Below, piece after piece: positions 10,464-19,066 of a DNA stretch of 64,000 nucleotides. Every line of letters starts with the position of its first letter. The stretch's first letter is position 1. This DNA is from Bacillus glycinifermentans (GTDB taxonomy: Bacteria; Bacillota; Bacilli; Bacillales; Bacillaceae). The notes under the pieces were generated by a model, which was given only the letters and a program-made list of their open reading frames with translations, made no database searches and was not told the origin of the DNA. The stretch covers positions 38,348-102,347 of the forward strand of contig NZ_LECW02000034.1 in assembly GCF_001042475.2 (NCBI RefSeq), written 5' to 3'. Made by a program: the position numbers and the translations under genes.

Positions 10464-13400
10464 AGATTGGATGACCCCTTTTTCCGCATATAAACCATTA
10501 TACCGCAGAAAAGAAGCACAATTCCCAAAAACAACGGACTGTACAGATTCGCGGCGGTATCCGAAAGGAAATGCCGGTTTTGTTCGTTATCGTTTCTTTT
10601 CCCCGGAAATATTCCCTCCGAACGTTCTGCTGTATGGGTACCTTGAGTAGCGCTTATTTCGTCTCCGCCCTGCGCGGGCAAAAACCCTTTTGCGCTTTTA
10701 GGCGGGCCCGGCAAAGAGCCGCCTGCATCATCAGGTTTTTCATCTTCTCCGGGCGAGGGATCGTTCGGAGCATCATCAGGCGGTTCACTTCCTCCGTTTC
10801 CCGGTTTCTCTCCCGCACCTCCGTCTCCCCCGAGCTTTTTAATTCTCCCTTCAGAGGTATACGATATCGGTTCTTTAAAGCTTTTGATAAATTGCACCGT
10901 TGCCTCGATATCTTCAGGCCCTGTCACCGGGTTTTTTCCGAGGCGGGAAATCGGCTGATATTTGCCGCCTGATGCAGATGCCATAAAATGATTGACGGTT
11001 ACCGTATAGGTTCGGTCTTTGTCAATCGGTGAACCGTCCTCTAAGAGGATTTCGGCCGTTTTGTTTGTTTTTGGATCCCAGGTGTATGTAAAGCCGCTGA
11101 TGCTGTAGTCAGGACCGTATACCGGAGAAATTTGCGCATCGATGATGTCGTACAAATCCCTTCCTTTAATCTCAAGCTGGACAAGGACGTTTCCGAATGG
11201 CTGGATATTGAAAGCATCTCCCCATGTAATCGGGCCTTTTTTTAAGTCCTGGCGGATTCCGCCGCCGTTCATTAAGGCAAAGTCAGAGTTCATCGCATGC
11301 TTCATTCCGTCGGCGATTAAATTTCCGAGCGGGGTATCCCCGTCGTTTGAATATCCGCCGGCCATGTCATGAGCCGCCTCACCGATTTTTTCTCCGATGA
11401 TCGGGCCGACCATCTGTTCATATTTTTTTAATATGCCGGCTGCAGCCGGATCGGGGCTGATCGTTTTCTTGTTGACGTATTCGACTTCCGCCTTTTTTCG
11501 GACGATATCCTTCGTGTCCCTGTCGATTTCCAGGTCAACCACACCAATCGCTTTGCCGTATTCGGAGGCCTGAACGATTAAAGCCCCGCCTGCCATGCCG
11601 TTTACTTCTTCATGGTTATGCCCGGCAAAAATCACATCTACTTCAGGATCCGCCTTTTTTGCAAGCTCGGCCGACTCACCCGTTACGCCGGTGCCATGTT
11701 GGGAAGCCGTCATATGAGCAAGCACGGCGATTGAGCGGACGCCTTTTTGCTTCAATTCACTAACGGCCTGATTGACAGCTTTTGTCTCATCGGTGAATTC
11801 GATGTCCTTGATTCCGTCAGGCATGACCATATCGGCGGCAGACCTTGTAACCACGCCGATGAAAGCAACCGGAACGCCCTCCACGTCAAAAATCTCATAC
11901 GGAGGCAAAAAGGCGGCACCGCTGTTTTTCAGCTTGCAGTTGGCGCAGACGAGCGGAAAATTCTGCCCGTCGTAGCCTTTCGTCCCTTTGCCTTCCGGAT
12001 GCTCTCCGCCGTGCAGGATTCGAAGAAACTCGTCTGTTCCTTCGTCAAATTCGTGGTTTCCGACCGTGCCGACATCAAAGCCGATTTCCTCCATGAGTTC
12101 GACCGTCGGTTCGTCTTGAAGCAAAGAGGATACAGGCGAGCTTCCGCCAATCATATCTCCCGCGTGAACGAGGAGCGCGTTTTTCCGCCCGGCTTTTCGC
12201 TCTTTTATTAAAGCGGCGGCATAGTCCATTCTGCCGAAGGTTCCGTCCGTTTGTCCGTCACCGTCAAGATCAAGCTTATACTGCTGATCGATTTTGCCGT
12301 GCAGGTCGTTCATGCTTAAAAGGCGCAAAGAGATATTTCCGCTGTTTTCCTTTTTCGAATAGCCGGCTCTTTCCGCTTCCTCTGAAGATGCGAAGAAGAT
12401 TCGCCTTTCAACCGGAACCTCGCGCCATTTGTCGGGCGCCACATACGTTTTGTCCTCCGAGTCGCCGACATACCTCGTCAGCCCTTTCCCCTGCTCTCTT
12501 GCACGGAATTCAAACGGCAGTTCAAGAAGCGGGTCATCCGCGTCCCACATGCCAAGCCGCTCGTCTTTCGCTTTTTTGACCGCCTGTTGGAACAGCTCGT
12601 AGTCCGTTCCGCTGCTGACAGGCCAAATAAAATATGTCACAGCCAGCCCTTTTTTGACGAGTTCCAAATTCGTGTTTACGCCATCCTCTGTCATGACCTG
12701 GGCGAGCAGCCTGCCGTAGCTGTCCTTCGCTTCTTTGCCGACTTTTACGGTTACCTTGTCTCCTCTTGACAACATCGACTGCAAGTATTGTTTCGCACGG
12801 TTTCCGTGTTTCAGCTGGTTTTCATCCAGCTCGTTTTTTGGTGTATGATACGTTTCAGGCGTATCCATATTCACAAATCGCACCTTTGTCGTCCCGAGCA
12901 CCGGTTCCTTTAAGTGGATCGTATCCCCGTCAACGACGCGGTCCACAACGCCTTCATACTCGCCTTCCGAAACGGGAGGCGGATTGTCGGTCCCGTCCAG
13001 CTTTTTGATGTCCTCCTGCTTTCTCGGCAGCAGCTGAAGCGTATTATAACGGCTTAAAATCCCAGTAACCTCAAACCATCTGCCTTGTTCAATCAAGTGA
13101 ACGGCGTTCGTGTCTTCCATTACCCGGAGCGTCAGCGGGTTGTAGTTTGCATCGATCATCGTGATGTTGTAGCCTCCCCCCGCCGGGGAGTCAGGCTTTG
13201 TTTCAATAAATCCTTTTATTTTCACGAGACGCCCTTCATATTGATCCTCGATTTCTGCGCGTTTCAGTTCTTCTATGGGCAATAAGAACGCATTCGGCAG
13301 GGTCGCACCTTCACCTGTTACCTCGATTCCGCCGGAGGCGGGAACGATTTCTGTCAGCCCTTTATATGACGCGACTTTTCCAGTGACCGAAACGTTCATC

Positions 13401-14038
13401 CCTTCCTTCAGCTCCGGAAAATCAGCTTGGGAAGGAGAAAAAATGTTGATTCCCCCCGTATCGTCCTGCATGTAGGTTGACAGTTTCCCGCCGCCTATCG
13501 CAGACTGGTTCGCCGTGACGGTCCCTTTGATTGTGACGGTTTCATTCATGCGCTTGCGTGCTTCCGCTATCGACGTTACGTCCGGGCGGGGAGGTTCTCC
13601 GCTGCCCTCCGTCAGCCTGATGGATTGAACAGATTTTAAACCCGGGGATTGAAAATATGAGGAACGTTCTCCTTTAACGATCAGTTTTTTTCCGATAAGG
13701 TGCGGATTCGTTTTTAAGCCGAATTGGCTTCTGAATGCGGCGGGAATTTGAACGGGAAGTATGTTCTCAGGCGATGTTTCATCTTTTTGATCAGCGATTG
13801 CCATGTTGTAATCATTCTCAAATGGGCCGGTGAATCTGTAGCTTCCTTTCGAAACGGTGTGGCCGACGACATCCCCTTCAACAAGAGCGCTCCCCGGGTT
13901 ATTGCCGATCGCTTCCCTTACCGTTATCGGCTGCTCCTCTCCTCGAGAGACTTGCGTATACGGCGCGAGGAACGATGACGCCATAAACATTGCGATGACC
14001 GCCAAAGGCGCAAAACGCTTCTTTAACATTTTGACCAT
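10460..14038 (-). CDS. yhcR: cell-wall nuclease/5'-nucleotidase YhcR
   Basis: 1192-residue exported multidomain enzyme. Signal peptide 1-34; OB-fold repeats (about 35-350); thermonuclease domain (about 365-510, RVVDGDTIHLKEP and RFVNMDTPETY); calcineurin-like metallophosphatase (about 575-830, LLSMNDLHGKID, GDMIGGSSP, GNHEFDEG, GHNHEE); 5'-nucleotidase C-terminal domain (about 870-1070); Gly/Pro/Asp-rich wall spacer; C-terminal helix and RKK tail. It degrades nucleic acids and nucleotides at the wall. The sorting motif before the helix reads LSDTA (10567-10553), where B. subtilis substrates carry LPDTS or LPDTA. Start ATG 14038 follows GGGGGCGGAT; an upstream in-frame start would add 11 residues. 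Confidence 0.93.
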   Translation of the reverse strand: MVKMLKKRFAPLAVIAMFMASSFLAPYTQVSRGEEQPITVREAIGNNPGSALVEGDVVGHTVSKGSYRFTGPFENDYNMAIADQKDETSPENILPVQIPAAFRSQFGLKTNPHLIGKKLIVKGERSSYFQSPGLKSVQSIRLTEGSGEPPRPDVTSIAEARKRMNETVTIKGTVTANQSAIGGGKLSTYMQDDTGGINIFSPSQADFPELKEGMNVSVTGKVASYKGLTEIVPASGGIEVTGEGATLPNAFLLPIEELKRAEIEDQYEGRLVKIKGFIETKPDSPAGGGYNITMIDANYNPLTLRVMEDTNAVHLIEQGRWFEVTGILSRYNTLQLLPRKQEDIKKLDGTDNPPPVSEGEYEGVVDRVVDGDTIHLKEPVLGTTKVRFVNMDTPETYHTPKNELDENQLKHGNRAKQYLQSMLSRGDKVTVKVGKEAKDSYGRLLAQVMTEDGVNTNLELVKKGLAVTYFIWPVSSGTDYELFQQAVKKAKDERLGMWDADDPLLELPFEFRAREQGKGLTRYVGDSEDKTYVAPDKWREVPVERRIFFASSEEAERAGYSKKENSGNISLRLLSMNDLHGKIDQQYKLDLDGDGQTDGTFGRMDYAAALIKERKAGRKNALLVHAGDMIGGSSPVSSLLQDEPTVELMEEIGFDVGTVGNHEFDEGTDEFLRILHGGEHPEGKGTKGYDGQNFPLVCANCKLKNSGAAFLPPYEIFDVEGVPVAFIGVVTRSAADMVMPDGIKDIEFTDETKAVNQAVSELKQKGVRSIAVLAHMTASQHGTGVTGESAELAKKADPEVDVIFAGHNHEEVNGMAGGALIVQASEYGKAIGVVDLEIDRDTKDIVRKKAEVEYVNKKTISPDPAAAGILKKYEQMVGPIIGEKIGEAAHDMAGGYSNDGDTPLGNLIADGMKHAMNSDFALMNGGGIRQDLKKGPITWGDAFNIQPFGNVLVQLEIKGRDLYDIIDAQISPVYGPDYSISGFTYTWDPKTNKTAEILLEDGSPIDKDRTYTVTVNHFMASASGGKYQPISRLGKNPVTGPEDIEATVQFIKSFKEPISYTSEGRIKKLGGDGGAGEKPGNGGSEPPDDAPNDPSPGEDEKPDDAGGSLPGPPKSAKGFLPAQGGDEISATQGTHTAERSEGIFPGKRNDNEQNRHFLSDTAANLYSPLFLGIVLLFCGIMVYMRKKGSSNL

Positions 14039-14116
14039 ATATCCGCCCCCTTTTTTGTTGCTTCCTGTCAAATATACCTGATGTTTATAAAATCCATATT
14101 AGGATTTTGTAAACAT

Positions 14117-14158
14117 TTTAAAAAAGAATGAGAACAGGGCTGACCTTATTCTCATTCT
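14117..14158 (-). terminator. terminator overlapping the kinase stop codon
   Basis: AGAATGAGAA/TTCTCATTCT arms followed by U6 on the minus strand; the kinase TGA lies inside the upstream arm. Confidence 0.8.
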
Positions 14159-16182
14159 TTAGCCGGAAGCTTCAATGTCACCTTCGTTCCCTTGCCTTCT
14201 TCACTTTCAAAATGAATGCTTCCCCCGTGATTTTCGATGATTTTAAACGTAACCATGAGCCCGAGGCCCGTACCTTTTTCTTTCGTCGTGTAAAAAGGCT
14301 CGCCGAGCTTTTCGAGCGCTTCTTTCGAAATGCCTTTGCCTTGATCTTCAAAGGTAATGAAGACGCTGTCTTTTTCCCTGTATGAGCGGATGGAAATCAC
14401 TCCTTCGGCATGTTCCATCGCTTCGATCGCGTTTTTAAGAATGTTAAGAAACACCTGTTTCAGCTCATTTGAGACTGCGAGAATCTCAGGAAGCTTCTCG
14501 CTCAGCTCCTTCTCGATCCGCACATTGTTCAAAACGGCTTGCGATTCCAAAATCATGCAGACATCTTTGAGGAGCGTGTTCACCTGAACCTGATCAAGTG
14601 TCGCCGATTTTGTTTTCGCCAATACGAGAAACTCGTTGATGATCGACTCAAGCCTGATGAATTCCGACATCATCACTTCGGCGTATTCCTTCTCGTATGT
14701 TTTCGTCTGAATCATCAATTGGAGGAATCCTCTCAGCGATGTAAGAGGGTTGCGGATTTCATGGGCAATGCCTGCTGCAAGCTGTCCAACGGCTGAAAGC
14801 ATTTCCGATTTGATAAGCATTTTTTCCGATTGCTTCTCATTTGTGATATCTTCGGAAATCTGCAGAACCTGCTGCACATTCCCCATCCTGTCTTCCACGG
14901 GAACGAGCGAAACCTGCTCCCACTTGTCGCGGCCTTTCTCATCTTGATAATGAATTTCGCCGGTCCAGGGCTGCTTTTCAGCGGCCAGTTTCCAACGGGC
15001 AGAAAGTTCATCACACATAAAATGATGTTCGTACAAAGCTATAACGTGTTCGCCGATGATCTCGCACTGTTCTTTTTCGATCAGCTGACAAAACCGTTTA
15101 TTCGCATATTGGACGGTTCCGTCGACAGAAGCGATCAAAATATTGGCCGGACTTTGTTCAATCGCCTGAGCGCTGATGTGCAGCGCCTCATTCGTCGCTT
15201 TCAGCTCGGTAATATCGGAAAACGTCATCACGATCCCCTCCGCTTTTTCGCCCGAATAGGAAGGGATCATTTTGACCGCGTACCAGTCACCGTTCCCTGC
15301 TTTTATTTCCTTTTGAATCGTTTTTTTCTCAACCAGCGTCCTTTTTAAGTCTTCCGTATAATCGGCATATTTGAACAGACCTTTGAGATCGCCTATCGGT
15401 CTGCCCGTGTCACTCTGCTTCAATTGAAGCATCTTTGCCGCTTCAGGAGTGAACAATTTCACGTTCAAATTCCCGTCCAAAAAAAGCGCGGCTATGTTCG
15501 TGTTGATCAGCAGATGGTCCAAATGGTCATTGAGGGAAGACAGCTCATCAATTTTCCTTTCAAATGTCTGATTGATCGTCATCAATTCCCTGTTTGCGGT
15601 CATAAGCTTTTGATTGGCGGCGGTCAATGCTTCATTAGAAACCTCAAGATCCTTTATTATCCGGTGTAAATGCCGAATATCGGAATGGGACTGATCTTCG
15701 TCACCTTCAACAGGCGGCAGCTTGTTTTTCCCCGTTTTTTCTTCTTTCATAAACAGCACGTAAAGCGTATGGTATTGGCGCGGAAAACGCTCCAGCTTCA
15801 AGGTGATGAAAGAAAGCTTTCCGTTCAAATAAACCGGAACGTGATTGAACTCGACCTCCCTTTTTTCTTTTCTTGCCTTTTGCAAAGCTGCGCTGACCGG
15901 AACGGAGAGACCGGCGGGAAAAACGCGGCTGCTGTTTCCTTTTGAACATTTTAAAAATTGATCTGCACTGACCGAAGACGCCACGATTTCTCCCCTGTCA
16001 TTGAGGATCAGGCACGGGTTTACATACTGATCGATCAATGACAGAAAAATATCATCCAGTTTGTGGAATTCACTTAGTTCATGGATTTTTTTATATACGT
16101 CCGTTTGCACCTTTGAATACACAGTTTCAGCATCAGAAAATAAACCTGATAGTTTTCCGATTGTTTCACTTGAGCCCAGCAT
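14152..16182 (-). CDS. cytoplasmic PAS-PAS sensor histidine kinase
   Basis: 676 residues without membrane segments. Order: N-terminal sensory region (about 20-150), short coiled coil with repeated ANQKLMTANRELMTINQ heptads (about 180-220), a PAS domain of the type fused to CheB/CheR proteins (LNDHLDHLLINTNIAALFLD, GRPIGDLKGLF), a second PAS (about 330-450), HisKA with H-box GIAHEIRNPLTSLRGF (His near 475), then HATPase_c with N-box LNILKNAIEAMEH, G1 EDQGKGIS and G2 GTGLGLMVTFKI. Overall layout resembles Bacillus sporulation phosphorelay kinases. Start ATG 16182 follows AGAAAAGGAGG. No response regulator adjoins it, so it is an orphan kinase; a Spo0F partner is possible but not shown. Confidence 0.88.
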   Translation of the reverse strand: MLGSSETIGKLSGLFSDAETVYSKVQTDVYKKIHELSEFHKLDDIFLSLIDQYVNPCLILNDRGEIVASSVSADQFLKCSKGNSSRVFPAGLSVPVSAALQKARKEKREVEFNHVPVYLNGKLSFITLKLERFPRQYHTLYVLFMKEEKTGKNKLPPVEGDEDQSHSDIRHLHRIIKDLEVSNEALTAANQKLMTANRELMTINQTFERKIDELSSLNDHLDHLLINTNIAALFLDGNLNVKLFTPEAAKMLQLKQSDTGRPIGDLKGLFKYADYTEDLKRTLVEKKTIQKEIKAGNGDWYAVKMIPSYSGEKAEGIVMTFSDITELKATNEALHISAQAIEQSPANILIASVDGTVQYANKRFCQLIEKEQCEIIGEHVIALYEHHFMCDELSARWKLAAEKQPWTGEIHYQDEKGRDKWEQVSLVPVEDRMGNVQQVLQISEDITNEKQSEKMLIKSEMLSAVGQLAAGIAHEIRNPLTSLRGFLQLMIQTKTYEKEYAEVMMSEFIRLESIINEFLVLAKTKSATLDQVQVNTLLKDVCMILESQAVLNNVRIEKELSEKLPEILAVSNELKQVFLNILKNAIEAMEHAEGVISIRSYREKDSVFITFEDQGKGISKEALEKLGEPFYTTKEKGTGLGLMVTFKIIENHGGSIHFESEEGKGTKVTLKLPAKE

Positions 16183-16699
16183 ATAAAATCCTCCTTTTCT
16201 AAGCGCAAAATAAAAAAGGAAACAAACCTTTTTTCTCAAGAATCATGATGAAAATAAATGCTTCGGCAGCTGATACGGTTTTTCCGGAGGGAGAATCCTT
16301 ACAGATGAACGCGGAGAGGCGGTAAGGGATGTTAGAGAGTACACTTCCTTTCATTTTAAAAAGCTTTCATGACGAAAAACCGGCCGGTTTCGTAAGTTCC
16401 GAAATTCCGGCGGCCCTCTGATTTGGGCACGATCATTTTTTACTTTCGCCGGCCTTTCGTCCATAACAGACGGGGGATCTGACACGGATCTTTAGATTCG
16501 GAGACCGCCATTGTTCGCGGGCTAAATCCTAAGGAGGATTCAGCTATGAACCCCTTTTAATTTGTTCTTCTGAACTACTCTATTCGACGGTTCGTACAAA
16601 ATCCCTTTAAATCCATTCCAGCGAATACTCCTTTTTTGAATAAAAATGCAGGTTCAGACAAAAAATAACACCTGTACTAAATTGAAGGAGGATTCCACA
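16183..16699. other. 517-bp divergent intergenic region, kinase/yhcQ
   Basis: Holds promoters for both directions. I see an A6GG/CCT6 hairpin (16211-16234), an AACCGGCCGGTT palindrome inside ACGAAA...TTTCGT (16372-16394), and a five-codon mini-ORF (ATG 16546 to TAA 16560, MNPF) behind AAGGAGGATTC, the same ribosome site sequence used by yhcQ 150 nt later. No tRNA or known riboswitch recognised. Confidence 0.4.
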
Positions 16700-17353
16700 A
16701 TGGATCAGCAAAACCAGGATCAAATGCAAATCAACAAGGGCAACGAAGGAATGCAGCACATGAATCACGGGGGCCACGAGGTTTTTGACATGCACGAAGT
16801 GCTGTCTGGTATGATCGGCATCCTTGAGCAGTACATGATGTTCAGACAGCATGTCCAGGATCGTGAGCTGATGGACATTTTAGACAGACAGCATCAATTT
16901 ATTATGTCACAGTACAATCTTACGGCGGAGTGCTTCCGGACGGGACAAAAGCCAAGCCAGGAAACCGCTACTTATATGATGAAAGAGAATCGTCAATTCG
17001 TATACGGCTTAAAGGAAACCCAGCCGAAAAAGCCGAAGATGTCCCCTCAGCAAATTGATGATGCGTGCATCAGCAGCTTCATGCTCGGCTTGCTTAAATC
17101 GGGCACTTCAGCTTTGGCGATGGCTGCTCCGGAAGTGACAAACCCGGTTTGCAGAAGGGTGCTGGCGGACCAAATTCCTCACTATATTGAAATGGCTTAC
17201 GAAATTTTTGTTTATCAAAACAAGCACGGCTATTATCAGGTTCCGCAGCTCGCTCCTCAGGACATGCAAAAAATGCTATCCCTTTACGCCCCGGTCCAAG
17301 GCCAAATGCAGATGCCAACCAAAGGCGCAGGACAGCAGGGACCCATTCATTAA
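16700..17353 (+). CDS. yhcQ: spore coat protein F-like protein YhcQ
   Basis: 217 residues, soluble, rich in Gln and Met. N-terminal low-complexity segment (DQQNQDQMQINKGNEG) followed by a CotF-type ferritin-like helical domain (about 35-190: YMMFRQHVQDRELMDILDRQHQF, MSPQQIDDACISSFMLG). Family members are found in the spore coat. ATG 16700 follows AAGGAGGATTCCACA and gives the B. subtilis length. Faces yhcP and shares a terminator with it; its last 78 nt overlap the annotated 3' end of yhcP. Confidence 0.88.
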   Translation: MDQQNQDQMQINKGNEGMQHMNHGGHEVFDMHEVLSGMIGILEQYMMFRQHVQDRELMDILDRQHQFIMSQYNLTAECFRTGQKPSQETATYMMKENRQFVYGLKETQPKKPKMSPQQIDDACISSFMLGLLKSGTSALAMAAPEVTNPVCRRVLADQIPHYIEMAYEIFVYQNKHGYYQVPQLAPQDMQKMLSLYAPVQGQMQMPTKGAGQQGPIH

Positions 17354-18223
17354 CAAAGAAAACGGCATTGGATCGCACAATGCCGTTTTTTCGTGATCAT
17401 ATTTTCGTCTAAACTCCTCTTCAAACTGTGATATATCCTCGTTGACGGCGGCTTTGAAGCCTTGTTCGAAAGTATGGCCCTCCGCTGTCTCTTTCATGAT
17501 ATCGAGGATAACGCTTTTGCCTTTTTTTCTGACAAGCTCATCAATCATGTAATAGCTCTGCAAATAAATGTCCGCTTCATCCTCCTCGCGCATTTTTTGC
17601 CATTGCCGGTCAGTCTTTAATTTGGCAAAGGGGACGACGGACGGCAGCGCCCGTACATATGCCGTATCATGGGCCGCAGCCCATTCGGCGACACCCTCAT
17701 GAAACCAGAGCGGATAGTCCTCCGGCTCAGATCCGAGCTCCCTGAGCTTTTCATGAAAGGCATAATGAGTATATTCATGAATCAGCACCCGCTCGTAAAG
17801 AAAAACGGCAAATCCTTCTCCTTTGAGAAGGCGCTCCCGTTCCTCAGGAAGCAGTCCGATCATTCGCGTTTCATCCGAATAAAAGCCTGTGATATTTGAC
17901 AGCTTTGAAAATGCTTCGATTTCCTTTGGGCTTGAAAAAAAGACGAGATCAATCCCGTGTAAACGCAGGTTTTGAAACAGCATCCGATTGAGATCTGCAG
18001 CATCGTTCAGCGTCTGTTTCGTCAGCTTTAGCAAAGGCTTTTCCCGTTCTGAATAATACATGCTGACTTGGCGAAAACGGGTCATCTCCTTCGACTTGAG
18101 CAATTCCTGCGTGTCCGGGCCGCCGGAAACGGGGATATCGCCTGCCTTGTCTTGATGAAAAACGGCCGCAAACAATATGCCCGCCGCCAATAGAACGAGG
18201 GCCGCTTTTACACGTTTCCCCAC
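17276..18223 (-). CDS. yhcP: membrane-anchored gluzincin-like protein YhcP; 3' end questionable
   Basis: 315 codons as read. N-terminal signal anchor (about 5-22), then an extracellular domain with HEYTH (near 155) and a downstream glutamate in WFHEGVAEWAA, the arrangement of MA-clan (gluzincin) zinc peptidases. The conserved part ends at about FEEEFRRKY; the remaining 40 residues are translated from the yhcQ terminator and from antisense yhcQ coding sequence, so the native stop has probably been lost, or a small frameshift hides it (a TGA in another frame lies at that point). Position matches B. subtilis yhcP. Start ATG 18223 is not strongly supported by a ribosome site. Substrate unknown. 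Confidence 0.7.
   Translation of the reverse strand: MGKRVKAALVLLAAGILFAAVFHQDKAGDIPVSGGPDTQELLKSKEMTRFRQVSMYYSEREKPLLKLTKQTLNDAADLNRMLFQNLRLHGIDLVFFSSPKEIEAFSKLSNITGFYSDETRMIGLLPEERERLLKGEGFAVFLYERVLIHEYTHYAFHEKLRELGSEPEDYPLWFHEGVAEWAAAHDTAYVRALPSVVPFAKLKTDRQWQKMREEDEADIYLQSYYMIDELVRKKGKSVILDIMKETAEGHTFEQGFKAAVNEDISQFEEEFRRKYDHEKTALCDPMPFSLLMNGSLLSCAFGWHLHLALDRGVKG
17359..17393 (+). terminator. terminator between yhcQ and yhcP
   Basis: AACGGCATTG/CAATGCCGTT stem with T6 directly after the yhcQ stop. The yhcP reading frame passes right through it. Confidence 0.85.
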
Positions 18224-18296
18224 CGCTGCACCCCCACTTTAAGAGTGTGTCTCTTACTTTATGCAGGGAACTCTAAATGTGTGCGTTCGGCCAAAA

Positions 18297-18337
18297 TAAA
18301 AAAGGCCGGCGATTTTTAAATCGTCTGCCTTTTTCAA
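18297..18337 (-). terminator. terminator after yhcN
   Basis: AAAAAGGC.G.CGATTT/AATCG.C.GCCTTTTTT on the minus strand, 8 nt past yhcN. Confidence 0.8.
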
Positions 18338-18344
18338 CCTGGTG

Positions 18345-18926
18345 TTATTTTTGCTCAGGGAACATCCTGCGGGTCATTTGGCCAAATTCATCAAACAAAC
18401 CTTTGATTGGTTCACCTTTTTGAATTCTTCTTCCATAATCCTGCATCCGGTCAACAAAGTCCGGATTAGCCGAAACATAGACATTATTAATGCTTTTGTC
18501 TGTTGCTTTGACCTTGTCGGAAATTTTCTTTTTCAAACTTTGCGTAACATCTCCTTGCTTATTTCCCGTCAATACAACCGCCACATAAGCATTGTTGTCT
18601 GTCACGATAACAGTCGCATTGTTAACTTCCTTCATGTCAGTGATTTTGTCGGCGATATCGTCAGCCTCTCTCATATTGTTTCCATTGCGGTTATCATCAT
18701 TTACATTGTTGACATTGTTGACATCATTGACGTCTCTGACATTGTTTCGATCTGCGACATTGTCCACTGGTGTACGGTCATTAGCATCGCGGTTATCCCT
18801 GTATGTGACATTTCTAAAATTATCGTTGTTACGGCCATTCTCCCCCTGATTCGCCATTCCGCATCCGGTGACAAATAATAACGGGAGAAGAAAAGCGGCA
18901 ATTGCGCTTTTTTTCTTGTTGAACAT
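18345..18926 (-). CDS. yhcN: sporulation lipoprotein YhcN (YhcN/YlaJ family)
   Basis: 193 residues. Lipobox VTGC (Cys near 20) after a hydrophobic leader, then an Asn/Asp-rich repetitive stretch (about 28-85; NNV/NDV repeats visible also in DNA as ACATTGTTG-type repeats) and a conserved C-terminal domain with VNNATVIVTDNNAYVAVVL and VYVSANPDFVDRMQDYG. YhcN/YlaJ lipoproteins are made in the forespore and localise to the inner spore membrane. Start ATG 18926 (10 nt from GGAGG); a TTG six bases upstream is the alternative. Confidence 0.9.
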   Translation of the reverse strand: MFNKKKSAIAAFLLPLLFVTGCGMANQGENGRNNDNFRNVTYRDNRDANDRTPVDNVADRNNVRDVNDVNNVNNVNDDNRNGNNMREADDIADKITDMKEVNNATVIVTDNNAYVAVVLTGNKQGDVTQSLKKKISDKVKATDKSINNVYVSANPDFVDRMQDYGRRIQKGEPIKGLFDEFGQMTRRMFPEQK

Positions 18927-19066
18927 GAACAAAGTGCCTCCTTTAATGATTTACCTTTAGGTTTTTCTTTTTCGTGTTATTTATTCGTACAAAGCACGAC
19001 TTTTATACCCGCAAATCTGTTATGATGATCTTTGAAGACATACAAAAATTGGAGGTGCTTCGAGAA

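Noticed and set aside
18660..18850. AACATTGT-type DNA repeats as a CRISPR or satellite
   Set aside because: They lie inside yhcN and simply encode its Asn/Val/Asp-rich segment; spacing is irregular.
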